DNA from: Alphaproteobacteria bacterium HGW-Alphaproteobacteria-3
Lineage (GTDB): Bacteria; Pseudomonadota; Alphaproteobacteria; Parvibaculales; Parvibaculaceae
Reading direction: 5' to 3'
Assembly (NCBI GenBank): GCA_002842875.1
Contig: PHEF01000011.1
Span: forward strand, 1 to 53,440
DNA length: 53,440 nt
Shown: piece after piece, positions 1-7,714 of the stretch
Position numbering within the stretch: position 1 is the first letter of the stretch
Layout: every line of letters starts with the position of its first letter
Program-made: the position numbers and the translations under genes
Notes under the pieces: model-generated
Told to the model about the DNA's origin: nothing
The model's database searches: none
What the model saw: the letters and a program-made list of their open reading frames with translations, nothing else

Positions 1-1
1 C

Positions 2-2434
2 ATGCAGGACCGCCGCCTCGTCGGCGCCTCGACGATCACGCAGCAGGTCGCCAAGAACTTCCTGCTCTCCTCCGACGTCACACTGAACCGCAAGCTGAAA
101 GAGGCGTTGATCGCGATCCGCCTCGAACAGGCCTTCACGAAGGACGAGATCCTCGAACTCTATCTGAACGAGATCTACCTCGGCATCGGCGCCTATGGCG
201 TCGCCGCCGCCGCGCTCAACTATTTCGGCAAGCCGCTCGACGAACTCACCATCGCCGAGGCCGCCTATCTCGCGACCCTGCCCAAGGGCCCCAACAATTA
301 TCACCCCTATCGTTTCCGCGAACGCGCGCTCGCGCGGCGCAACTGGGTGATTTCGCGCATGGAGGACGAGCGCTTCATCTCCTCCTTCGACGCGGCCGAA
401 GCCCGCGCGACCGGGCTCGACGTTTCGCTCCGCTCGCGCGGTGTGCAGATCCGCGATGCCTCCTATTTCCTCGAACAGGTGCGCCGCGAACTTCTCGGCA
501 TGTATGGCGAGGAGAAGCTCTACGAGGGTGGCCTCTCCGTCCGCACCACCATCGACACCAAACTCCAGGAAACGGTCTCGCGTGAACTCCGCGAAGGCCT
601 CATCGCCTTCGACCGCCGCCACGGCTGGCGCGGTCCCGTCCGTCATTTGGAGGCGGGCGAGAACTGGCAGGAGGCGCTTTCCGCCATGCCCGTTCCCGCC
701 GACATCGAGCCCTGGACGCTCGCCACCGTGCTCGACGTGAAGCAGGAAAGCATCACCGTCGGCCTCCGTCCGCAGCGTCTCGCCGATGGCCGCTTCTCCA
801 AGGATGTCGAAAAGGCGAAAGTGCCGCTCTCCGAAATGACATGGGCGCGCGCCAGCGTGAACCGCCTCTATCTCGGTCCGGAAGTGAAGGCGCCCTCCGA
901 GGTCGTCTCCGTCGGCGACGTCGTCTGGGTGGAGCCTGTCTTCGAGGACAAGCGCAAGGACCCCGTCCACTACGCGCTCGTGCAGGTGCCGGAGGTGAAC
1001 GGCGCCGCCCTCGCGATGGACCCGCATACGGGCCGCGTCCTCGCCATGCAGGGCGGCTTCAGCTTCGGCCTGTCGGAGTTCAACCGCGCGGTGCAGGCAC
1101 TCCGCCAGCCCGGCTCCTCCTTCAAGCCCTTCGTCTATACCGCCGCGCTCGACAAGGGCTTCACACCCGCAAGCCTCGTTCTCGATGCGCCCTTCGTTCT
1201 CGATCAGGGCGGCGACCTCGGCCTCTGGAAGCCCGAAAACTACGAACGGAATTTCCACGGGCCGTCCACGCTGCGCTTCGGCATCGAGCATTCGCGCAAC
1301 CTGATGACGGTGCGCCTCGCCCAATATGTCGGGCCGCAGACCGTCTCGAATTATGCGCGCCGCTTCGGCATCACCGATGACATGCCGCCGGTCCTCTCCA
1401 TGGCGCTCGGCGCGGGCGAGACCACGCTCATGCGCCTCGTCGGCGCCTATGGCATTCTCGACAATGGCGGCAAGCGCGTCACCCCGGCCCTGATCGACCG
1501 CGTGCAGGACCGCTTCGGCCGCACCATCTACAGGAAAGACATGCGCGATTGCCCGGCCTGCAACGAAAGCTGGGACGAGGCGAAGGCGCGCAACGCCGGA
1601 CTCAATTCGCTTGAAGCCGGTACGGTCGCGCCGCCCGCCTTGCCGGACGACCGCGAACAGGTTGCGAGCGCGCAGACTTCCTATCAGATGGTCTCCATGC
1701 TCGAAGGCGTCGTGCAGCGCGGCACGGGCTCGGCGGCCAAGGCCGTCGGCGTGCCGCTTGCCGGCAAGACCGGCACCACCAACGACGGCAAGGATGCCTG
1801 GTTCGTCGGCTTCTCGCCCAATCTCGTTGTCGGCGTGTTCGTCGGCTATGACGAGCCGCAGCCGCTCGGCCGTGCCGAAACGGGCGGCCGCGCCGCCGCG
1901 CCCGTCTTTGCCGGCATCATGAAGGATGCGGTGGGCGGCAAGCCCGCCATTCCCTTCCGCGTGCCGCCGGGCATCACCCTGGTGAAGATCAATCACAAGA
2001 CCGGCCGCCTCGCGAATGGCGAGGGCTCGGGCATCATCCTCGAAGCCTTCAAGGAAGGCACCGAGCCGCGCCTCGAAAGTTCCGCGCCCTCCGTCGGCCT
2101 TTTCGGCAACGTCCCGGACCCCTCCGCCACCAATGACAGGGACCGGCCCGGCGCGGTCCCCTTCGACGGTGCCGTGCTCGATGGCGGCGCGCCGCTTTCG
2201 CCGGAGGATTACGACGGCATGGCCCCGCCCGCGAACGGCGACGCGCCGAACGAAGCCGCGCCGCAAGACCCCTTCATCCGTCCGGGTGCGGACGGTATGG
2301 CGCGCGGCCCCGTCCCCGATGGCGGCGTGCCCACGGACGAGATTCCCGGCGCGGGCGGCGAGGAACCCGCACGCCCCGAGGGCGGCAGCTCCGCCGGCAC
2401 CGGCATCGGCTCCGGCACCGGCGGCCTTTATTGA
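2..2434 (+). CDS. mrcA: Penicillin-binding protein 1A, 3' part (5' end outside window)
   Basis: Bifunctional class A PBP: polymerises lipid II glycan strands and cross-links peptides at the periplasmic face of the inner membrane. The first visible residues (RLVGASTITQQVAKN) lie inside the GT51 transglycosylase domain, so the N-terminal membrane anchor and the catalytic GT glutamate region are upstream of the window. The transpeptidase domain shows SxxK as SSFK (visible residue 372 onward), SxN as SRN a little after GIEH, and KTG as KTGTT (about residue 589). A loop between GT and TP domains fits the OB-like insert of PBP1a. The last 110 residues are Gly/Pro/Ala/Asp-rich and probably disordered. 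In alphaproteobacteria PBP1a usually lies directly upstream of prfB; here about 3.2 kb of other DNA separates them. Confidence 0.95.
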   Translation: MQDRRLVGASTITQQVAKNFLLSSDVTLNRKLKEALIAIRLEQAFTKDEILELYLNEIYLGIGAYGVAAAALNYFGKPLDELTIAEAAYLATLPKGPNNYHPYRFRERALARRNWVISRMEDERFISSFDAAEARATGLDVSLRSRGVQIRDASYFLEQVRRELLGMYGEEKLYEGGLSVRTTIDTKLQETVSRELREGLIAFDRRHGWRGPVRHLEAGENWQEALSAMPVPADIEPWTLATVLDVKQESITVGLRPQRLADGRFSKDVEKAKVPLSEMTWARASVNRLYLGPEVKAPSEVVSVGDVVWVEPVFEDKRKDPVHYALVQVPEVNGAALAMDPHTGRVLAMQGGFSFGLSEFNRAVQALRQPGSSFKPFVYTAALDKGFTPASLVLDAPFVLDQGGDLGLWKPENYERNFHGPSTLRFGIEHSRNLMTVRLAQYVGPQTVSNYARRFGITDDMPPVLSMALGAGETTLMRLVGAYGILDNGGKRVTPALIDRVQDRFGRTIYRKDMRDCPACNESWDEAKARNAGLNSLEAGTVAPPALPDDREQVASAQTSYQMVSMLEGVVQRGTGSAAKAVGVPLAGKTGTTNDGKDAWFVGFSPNLVVGVFVGYDEPQPLGRAETGGRAAAPVFAGIMKDAVGGKPAIPFRVPPGITLVKINHKTGRLANGEGSGIILEAFKEGTEPRLESSAPSVGLFGNVPDPSATNDRDRPGAVPFDGAVLDGGAPLSPEDYDGMAPPANGDAPNEAAPQDPFIRPGADGMARGPVPDGGVPTDEIPGAGGEEPARPEGGSSAGTGIGSGTGGLY

Positions 2435-2470
2435 GTTTGCGATAGGGCAAGACACAAGACCGGAATAGAA

Positions 2471-2648
2471 GTGTCATCCCGGGGCAGGCCAAAAATAAAA
2501 GTGTCATCCCGGGGCTTGTCCCCGGGACCCATTGGTTCCCTCAGCAAGTGTTGTTTGCGCGGCGTTTGTTGTTGCTCTTCCTTCACCAGACAATGCTGCG
2601 GTGATCGGCGCCGCGAGTGGGCCCCGGCAACAAGTGCCGGGGTGACAC
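2471..2648. repeat. Dispersed intergenic repeat cluster (gtgtcatcccggggc type)
   Basis: Two direct copies of gtgtcatcccggggc begin at 2471 and 2501; the second continues to a self-complementary ccccggga. The cluster closes at 2621-2648 with an inverted relative (gccccggcaacaagtgccgg followed by ggtgacac). The copy with its aataaaa leader recurs almost identically at 4401-4434. This looks like a short palindromic repeat family, and the 256-bp gap between mrcA and the next gene consists mostly of it. The first copy may also act as the mrcA transcript end. Confidence 0.75.
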
Positions 2649-2690
2649 AAGTAAACTGAAGCACGCCACCCCCACGCCCCGGAGCCCGCC

Positions 2691-3878
2691 ATCTCATCCT
2701 TCCCCACATACGACGCCATCATCCTCGGCGCGGGCGGCGCCGGTCTCTTCTGTGCGCTGACCGCGGGGAGGCGAGGGCGCCGCGTCCTCGTCATCGACCA
2801 CGCGAAAAAGCCGGCCGAAAAAATCCGCATTTCCGGCGGCGGCCGCTGCAACTTCACCAACATCCACACCAGCGGGAAAAACTTCCTCTCGGACAATCCG
2901 CGCTTCTGCCTCTCCGCGCTTTCAGGCTTCACGCCCAAGGACTTCATCGCCATGGTCGAGGCGCATGGCATCGCCTGGCACGAAAAGGCGCTCGGCCAGC
3001 TCTTCTGCGACGGTTCCTCGCAGCAGATCATCGGCATGCTGCTCGATGAATGCGGCAAGGCAGGCGTCACCAGCAGCCTCGAAACGGAAGTGAAATCCGT
3101 CGCGAAGAACGAGCGCGGCTTCACGCTCGAAACCTCGCGCGGGCGCTTCGAGGCCGCCTCCCTCGTCGTCGCGACGGGCGGCAAGTCGATCCCGAAAATG
3201 GGCGCGACCGGCCTCGGCTACGATATCGCGAAACAGTTCGGGCTTGCCGTCATCCCGCCGCGTCCCGCCCTCGTGCCCTTCACCTTCGGGCCGGAGTTGC
3301 GCGAGCGCCTCGAAGGCCTCTCCGGCGTCTCGGTGGACGCAACGGTCGCCTGCGGAAGCACGCGCTTCTCAGAGGCGCTCCTCTTCACCCATCGCGGCCT
3401 GTCCGGCCCCGCCATCCTGCAAATCTCGTCCTACTGGCGCGAGGGCGACGAGATCGTGGTGAACCTGTGCCCCGGCCACGACGTCTTCGCCGAATTGCGC
3501 GCCGCCCGCGTGAGCCAGCCGAAACAGGATGTGGCGACGGCGCTGTCGCGCTTCCTGCCGAAAAGCCTCGCCGCGCGGTGGTGCGATATGGCAAGCGTCG
3601 AAGGCCGCCTCGCCGACCTCTCCGACAAGCGCCTCCGCGCCCTCGCCGATAGCGTCAACGGCTGGCGCGTCAAACCTCAGGGTACGGAAGGCTTCCGCAC
3701 CGCCGAAGTCACCGCCGGCGGCGTCGACACGCGCGGCCTCTCATCGAAGACGATGGAAGCGCGCACTGTTCCCGGCCTCTACTTCATCGGCGAAGTCCTC
3801 GACGTCACCGGCCACCTCGGCGGCTTCAACTTCCAATGGGCCTGGGCCTCGGGATTTGCGGCGGGGGAGGCGCTCTAA
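2691..3878 (+). CDS. BaiN/HI0933-family FAD-dependent oxidoreductase, probable ATC start
   Basis: Family of cytoplasmic NAD(P)/FAD flavoproteins of about 390-400 residues; physiological substrate uncertain. Visible: an N-terminal dinucleotide-binding motif (AIILGAGGAGLFCA), the family hallmark RISGGGRCNFTN, a second glycine motif VVATGGKSIPKMG, and the conserved C-terminus GHLGGFNFQWAWASGFAAG. The open frame begins after a TAA at 2652-2654, and no ATG, GTG, TTG or CTG precedes the FAD motif. The only near-cognate start is ATC at 2691, six bases after GGAG (2681-2684), giving 395 aa, a normal family length. The first in-frame ATG is at 2952, which would remove the FAD-binding domain. Either ATC is used, or an ATG has been lost by mutation or sequencing error. 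Confidence 0.85.
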   Translation: MSSFPTYDAIILGAGGAGLFCALTAGRRGRRVLVIDHAKKPAEKIRISGGGRCNFTNIHTSGKNFLSDNPRFCLSALSGFTPKDFIAMVEAHGIAWHEKALGQLFCDGSSQQIIGMLLDECGKAGVTSSLETEVKSVAKNERGFTLETSRGRFEAASLVVATGGKSIPKMGATGLGYDIAKQFGLAVIPPRPALVPFTFGPELRERLEGLSGVSVDATVACGSTRFSEALLFTHRGLSGPAILQISSYWREGDEIVVNLCPGHDVFAELRAARVSQPKQDVATALSRFLPKSLAARWCDMASVEGRLADLSDKRLRALADSVNGWRVKPQGTEGFRTAEVTAGGVDTRGLSSKTMEARTVPGLYFIGEVLDVTGHLGGFNFQWAWASGFAAGEAL

Positions 3879-3887
3879 CCTCAAAAA

Positions 3888-3936
3888 TGTCATTGCCGGG
3901 CTTGACCCGGCAATCCAGTAGCCGCCGCAAGGCGGC
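3888..3936. repeat. Palindromic intergenic repeat (tgtcattgccgggc type)
   Basis: Positions 3888-3918 read tgtcattgccgggc, then ttga, then cccggcaatccag, an imperfect palindrome. A separate hairpin gccgcc-gcaa-ggcggc follows at 3921-3936. The same two-part arrangement recurs at 48854-48914. It sits 10 bp after the flavoprotein stop and could help terminate transcription, though no U-run follows. Confidence 0.7.
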
Positions 3937-4068
3937 GTCTCTCTTCGCAAGAATCTTTTTCGGCCGTCGTCGTCCCTCGCTCTGGATGCCCGGCCTCCTT
4001 AAAAACAAAGGAGGGCCCGGGCATGACGAGTGTTGGGGCAGGTGAAAGACGCCTAATACAAATAAAAA

Positions 4069-4132
4069 GTGTCACCCCGGCGACCTGTCCCCCGAAGCTC
4101 CGGAGGAGCGAAGGAGGAAAGCCGGGGCCCAC
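4069..4132. repeat. Intergenic inverted repeat (gtgtcaccccggc type)
   Basis: Starts gtgtcaccccggc and ends gccggggcccac, so its outer arms are complementary. It resembles the 2471-2648 and 4401-4434 elements at the outer arm but has a different centre containing gctccggaggagc. No coding potential is apparent between 3879 and 4567 on either strand; the stretch is essentially a stack of repeat elements. Confidence 0.6.
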
Positions 4133-4185
4133 CCGCAGCGCCTCTGGCCGCAGCATTGGACGTTGTCTTCAGTCTTTCCCCAACC

Positions 4186-4278
4186 CGTCATTGCGAGCGA
4201 AGCGAAGCAATCCAGAGCCGCACACTCATGTGCCAGCCGCCCCTGGATTGCTTCGTCGCTCCGCTCCTCGCAATGACG
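4186..4278. repeat. Inverted repeat, cgtcattgcgagcga type
   Basis: Left arm 4186-4215 (cgtcattgcgagcgaagc...aatccag) and right arm 4243-4278 (ctggattgcttcgtcgctcc...gcaatgacg) are near-perfect reverse complements around a 27-base centre, so the unit can fold into a long hairpin. Repeats with this core are widespread in many alphaproteobacterial genomes; that statement is from general knowledge, not a search. Confidence 0.8.
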
Positions 4279-4307
4279 TTGAGAGGAAAACACCGGACGC
4301 GAATTCC

Positions 4308-4372
4308 CTCTGTGTCTCTGCGCCTCTGCGTGCATTTTCTTTTTCTCACGCAGAGCCGCAGAGATCGCAGAG
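4308..4372. repeat. Inverted repeat, ctctgcgcctctgcgtg type
   Basis: Left arm 4308-4332 and right arm 4347-4372 (cacgcagagccgcagag...) are imperfect reverse complements with an AT-rich T-tract loop. It belongs to a different repeat family from its neighbours, so at least three families are stacked in about 550 bp. Confidence 0.7.
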
Positions 4373-4400
4373 CGGATGAAACGCACCGTGCCTGCTCAAA

Positions 4401-4434
4401 ATAAAAGTGTCATCCCGGGGCTTGTCCCCGGGAT
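4401..4434. repeat. Second copy of the gtgtcatcccggggc repeat
   Basis: Reads ataaaagtgtcatcccgggg and continues cttgtccccggga, matching positions 2494-2527 base for base over the core. Together with that copy it directly flanks the flavoprotein gene and most of the repeat block (about 1.9 kb apart). Confidence 0.75.
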
Positions 4435-4567
4435 ACATTCGCCGCGAAAATAGAAGTTGGTCGTAGCCTGAGATTGCCGCCAGCTCGCTTGAATGACTGA
4501 GTGTCGATGTTACCCAAATTTTCGCCTTATAGTATTGTGCAACAAATACTATGTATGCAGATGAAAT

Positions 4568-5476
4568 ATGAAAAATGAAATTGGCTATAATTTTGCGGAG
4601 TGGCTATCAAATCTTTCTGAGGAAGAGCGCACCGCTTTTAACAAAAGTAGCTTCGAGAATACCAAAGCTGAGTACGAAAAATTCAAAGCTAGCTTTGGAA
4701 GTGGGTATTGCTACGTCTGTGGCGCTCCGCTTGCATCGTTCGTAGACTCGCACTCTTGCCCCCATTGGTTTCTTTTGCCTGAGGGGATCAGAAAGAGACG
4801 CTTGCCCGAAGTGGCAGAGCGTTATGGTTTTTTTCAGATTCAAAGTTATCTGAGGTGGGTGGCAAATGAGGAGGCATTTGCGCGCAACATCAATGACCTT
4901 CGAGAAGAAGGTTCGGGAAAACTCTTTGAGACAACGATTCGCTTCAAAAATTTTGAGTGGAGTTTTAGTTGCGGAGAACAAGACTATCGAGGTCATCCGT
5001 CCTCACGAAATGCTCGCCACCCCCACTATCATCTGCAGATGAAAGTTGATCAGCGAGTGTTGATCAAATTTAACGAATTTCATCTTCCGTTCAGTGATCG
5101 CGATATAATAAACATAGAAGCACAGAGGGCTCTTCCCGAAGTTGTAAAGAACAAGTTCACTTTCGGCGAGGGAATGTCCGACATTCTAAATCAAGCCACG
5201 CTACCTCAGGTGCTGGATGGAACGAGCGCGACGGACGCGCAAGACGAAGCGCATTTCAAATTGGATACGTTCGTAAAAGCCGATGAGGGTACTTTGATCA
5301 GTGGAGATGATCTCGCGGCAATTATCGAGGAAGCCAAAAGTAAGGGCGTCACGGTTGCCAGCTTGCTCCACAAGCTGCCTAACGTCAGTATTCAAAGCGT
5401 TGTGACGCCGGGCCCCGGTGTTGTCGAGCAGTCCCTGCGAAATAGCAGAGGTCGTTCGAATGATGGAGAGGCGTAA
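4568..5476 (+). CDS. AT-rich hypothetical protein, possible metal-binding protein
   Basis: I do not recognise the family. The 302-aa protein has a CxxC (C48, C51) followed by C64-P-H66 in a DSHSCPHWFLLP segment, and an H151-x-H153-x-H155 motif (HPHYHLQM), so a zinc or other metal site is plausible. HxHxH superficially recalls HIT hydrolases, but nothing else supports that. No signal peptide or membrane segment is visible; the C-terminal 90 residues are polar. Base composition is clearly more AT-rich than the neighbours (many AAA, ATT, TTT codons), and the gene stands alone behind a repeat stack, which suggests horizontal acquisition. The start ATG at 4568 has only a weak purine-rich leader. 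Confidence 0.7.
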   Translation: MKNEIGYNFAEWLSNLSEEERTAFNKSSFENTKAEYEKFKASFGSGYCYVCGAPLASFVDSHSCPHWFLLPEGIRKRRLPEVAERYGFFQIQSYLRWVANEEAFARNINDLREEGSGKLFETTIRFKNFEWSFSCGEQDYRGHPSSRNARHPHYHLQMKVDQRVLIKFNEFHLPFSDRDIINIEAQRALPEVVKNKFTFGEGMSDILNQATLPQVLDGTSATDAQDEAHFKLDTFVKADEGTLISGDDLAAIIEEAKSKGVTVASLLHKLPNVSIQSVVTPGPGVVEQSLRNSRGRSNDGEA

Positions 5477-5609
5477 GCCTTGGGGCATTGTTCCAGATTG
5501 GCAGAACCTACCCCCCACCCTTTACATGCCCCCCCATCCCCCCTATTTTCCGCGCCAGCGAACGGGCCGGAATCGGCCCGCCACACGTAAAGATCGAGAA
5601 GAGTTCGCC

Positions 5610-6738
5610 ATGCGCGCCGAGACGCAGACCCTCGCCGATGAAATCAAGCAGTCGCTCGCGCTGCTGAGGAGGCATCTTTGACTGGGATGCTGCCCTCCGG
5701 CGCTTCGATGAGCTGACGGCGAAAGCCGAAGATCCCGACTTCTGGAACGATCCCGAGAAGGCGCAAGGCCTGATGCGCGAGCGCACGCGTCTCGAGGGTG
5801 CGATTGCCCGCTACCGGCACCTCGAAGCCGCCCTCAACGACAATCTCGAACTGATCGAAATGGGCGAGGCCGAGGGCGACGAGGGGATCGTCGCCGAAGC
5901 CGAGGCCGCGCTCAAGGCCGCGCACGCCGAGGCCGCCGAAGCCGAGATCGAGACGCTGCTCTCCGGCGAGGCGGACGCGAACGACACCTATGTCGAAGTT
6001 CATGCGGGCGCCGGCGGCACGGAAAGCCAGGACTGGGCGCAGATGCTGCTGCGCATGTATACGCGCTGGGCGGAGCGCAAGGGCTACAAGGTCGAGCTTA
6101 TCGAGCGCCATGACGGCGAAGAGGCGGGCATCAAGTCGGCGACCATCGTCGTCAAGGGGCACAATGCCTATGGCTGGCTGAAGACGGAGTCGGGCGTGCA
6201 CCGGCTCGTGCGCATCTCGCCCTATGACAGCGCCGCGCGCCGCCACACCAGCTTCTCCTCCGTCTGGGTCTATCCGGTGGTGGACGACCGCATCGACATC
6301 CAGATCAACGAAAGCGATTGCCGCGTCGATACCTATCGCGCGTCCGGCGCGGGCGGTCAGCACATCAACAAGACCGACAGTGCGGTCCGCATCACGCATA
6401 TCCCGACCAACATCGTCGTCGCCTGTCAGAACGAACGCTCGCAGCACAAGAACCGCGCCGCCGCCTGGGACATGCTGCGCGCGCGGCTCTACGAGCTTGA
6501 GCTGCAGAAGCGCGAAGAGGCCGCCGCCGTCGAGGAGGCGGGCAAGAAGGACATCGGCTGGGGCCACCAGATCCGCTCCTATGTCCTCCAGCCCTATCAG
6601 ATGGTGAAGGACCTGCGCACCGGCGTCGAAAGCCCGGACCCCGATGCCGTGCTCGGCGGCGAGCTCGATCCCTTCATGGCCGCCGCCCTTGCCGCCCGCG
6701 TCCATGGCGGCGCCGAAGCCGTCGAGGACATCGACTAG
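5610..6738 (+). CDS. prfB: Peptide chain release factor 2 (programmed +1 frameshift)
   Basis: RF2 reads UGA and UAA and triggers peptide release on the ribosome. The coding sequence is join(5610..5678, 5680..6738), 375 aa. A 23-codon leader frame ends at TGA 5679-5681; the ribosome slips +1 at CTT-TGA and continues as [12 protein letters not shown]. The GGQ catalytic motif is at residues 248-250 ([11 protein letters not shown]). The stop-recognition tripeptide is SPY at 203-205, where E. coli has SPF, a conservative change in an otherwise standard context ([13 protein letters not shown]). Autoregulation is built in: low RF2 gives more slippage and more RF2. The 133-bp upstream gap after the hypothetical gene contains C-rich tracts and no other gene. 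Confidence 0.95.
5667..5682 (+). promoter_or_regulatory. prfB: prfB +1 recoding site
   Basis: The stretch aggaggcatctttgac contains an internal Shine-Dalgarno-like AGGAGG three bases before CTT, then TGA and C. This matches the classic bacterial RF2 frameshift site (SD, slippery CTT, poor-context UGA-C). Confidence 0.93.
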
Positions 6739-6762
6739 GGCGGGGCGCGTTCCTCCTTCTCG

Positions 6763-6815
6763 TCCCACCCGCCCCTGGGGGCGGGTCGAAATTCGCATCC
6801 GCGAATTTCGGGGCG
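6763..6815. repeat. Inverted repeat downstream of prfB
   Basis: A perfect 10-bp inverted repeat (cgaaattcgc, loop atcc, gcgaatttcg; 6787-6810) is flanked by further complementary cccgcccc/ggggcggg arms, giving an extended cruciform-type element 24 bp after prfB. It may serve as a terminator or be another dispersed repeat. The rest of the 382-bp gap to the bactofilin stop holds no gene I can support. Confidence 0.55.
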
Positions 6816-7120
6816 GGGGATGCCACCAATTCGTCTCCTTCCCCGTCCCTCAAATCATGTCCCGTTCCGGCACATTCCCGAGCACGCGCGGGCGCACATC
6901 GCGGCGCCCCTCTCCCGCAGCGGGACTCGTCTCCGCAAGGCCGGGCAGGGCGCGCGCGATATCCCCGCTGCGGGGATAAATCCGGCTTCCATGACGTTTC
7001 GATGACATTTCGATGACAGTCGGCCGGGGATAGCGGAAAAACGGCGGCGCCCGGCGCTTGAACGAAAGAGGCCGGAGACATGCGCCCCCGACCTCTCTTC
7101 CCCCCGAAATTTTTCGCGGT

Positions 7121-7714
7121 TTACTGCGCCGCGGGCCGCTTCACGACCACGCCGCCATCGTTCACGACCACCGGGCTGTCATTGCCGGCGGTGGGGCGGG
7201 GTGCCGGGCGTGGGCCGTCGCCGAGCGGTCCGCCTGCGGCCTGCGCCGTGGGCCGTGCGGGCGATGTGCGGGCGGTCGAGCCTGCCTGCTGGCTGATCGG
7301 ATCGTCGGAATGGCGGCAGTTTCCTTCGAAAAACGCGCCCGTTTCCACGGCCAGCGCCTCGTGCAGGATGTCGCCTTCGACATGGCAGGTGGAGGCGAGC
7401 TGAACGCGCCGCCCCCGGATCGTGCCGACGACGCGGCCGCGGATCACGATGTCGTCCGCCACGATCTCGCCGGTAATCGAAGCCTTCTCGCCGATCGTCA
7501 GCGACTGGCTGCGAATGTCGCCTTCCACGGTGCCGTCGACCTGGATGTCGCCGGTGGCCGTCAGGTTGCCATGCACCACCAGATCGTTGGAAATGATCGA
7601 CGGTGCCGTGCGTGCGTTGGGCCGCCGTCCGCCGCTCGGGGCGCTCACGGGAGCCGGGGCGGACGATGCGACCGCCTTGGAATCTGTGTCTTTATCCTTG
7701 CTTCGCGAAAACAT
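7121..7714 (-). CDS. Bactofilin (DUF583)
   Basis: Bactofilins polymerise into membrane-associated filaments that localise cell-wall enzymes and shape or stalk machinery. The 197-aa protein starts MFSRSKDKD, has a short disordered N-terminus, then the beta-helical core from SIISNDLVVHGNLTATGDIQ with the repeated G-x-I-x-V-x-G turns (DGTVEGDIRSQ, ADDIVIRGRVVGTIRG), and a Pro/Ala-rich C-terminal tail. Its start lies inside the 3' end of the upstream M23 peptidase gene (23-bp overlap), implying translational coupling. An M23 peptidase next to a bactofilin is a recurrent proteobacterial pair. Confidence 0.92.
   Translation of the reverse strand: MFSRSKDKDTDSKAVASSAPAPVSAPSGGRRPNARTAPSIISNDLVVHGNLTATGDIQVDGTVEGDIRSQSLTIGEKASITGEIVADDIVIRGRVVGTIRGRRVQLASTCHVEGDILHEALAVETGAFFEGNCRHSDDPISQQAGSTARTSPARPTAQAAGGPLGDGPRPAPRPTAGNDSPVVVNDGGVVVKRPAAQ

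Noticed and set aside
2209..2709. Several ORFs on the minus strand opposite the mrcA tail and repeat region
   Set aside because: They are GC-rich shadows with Arg/Pro-rich translations and pass through repeat palindromes; no protein-family character.
4186..4278. CRISPR-like array
   Set aside because: The repeats here are inverted-repeat intergenic elements of different families, not regularly spaced direct repeats with spacers, and no cas gene is present.
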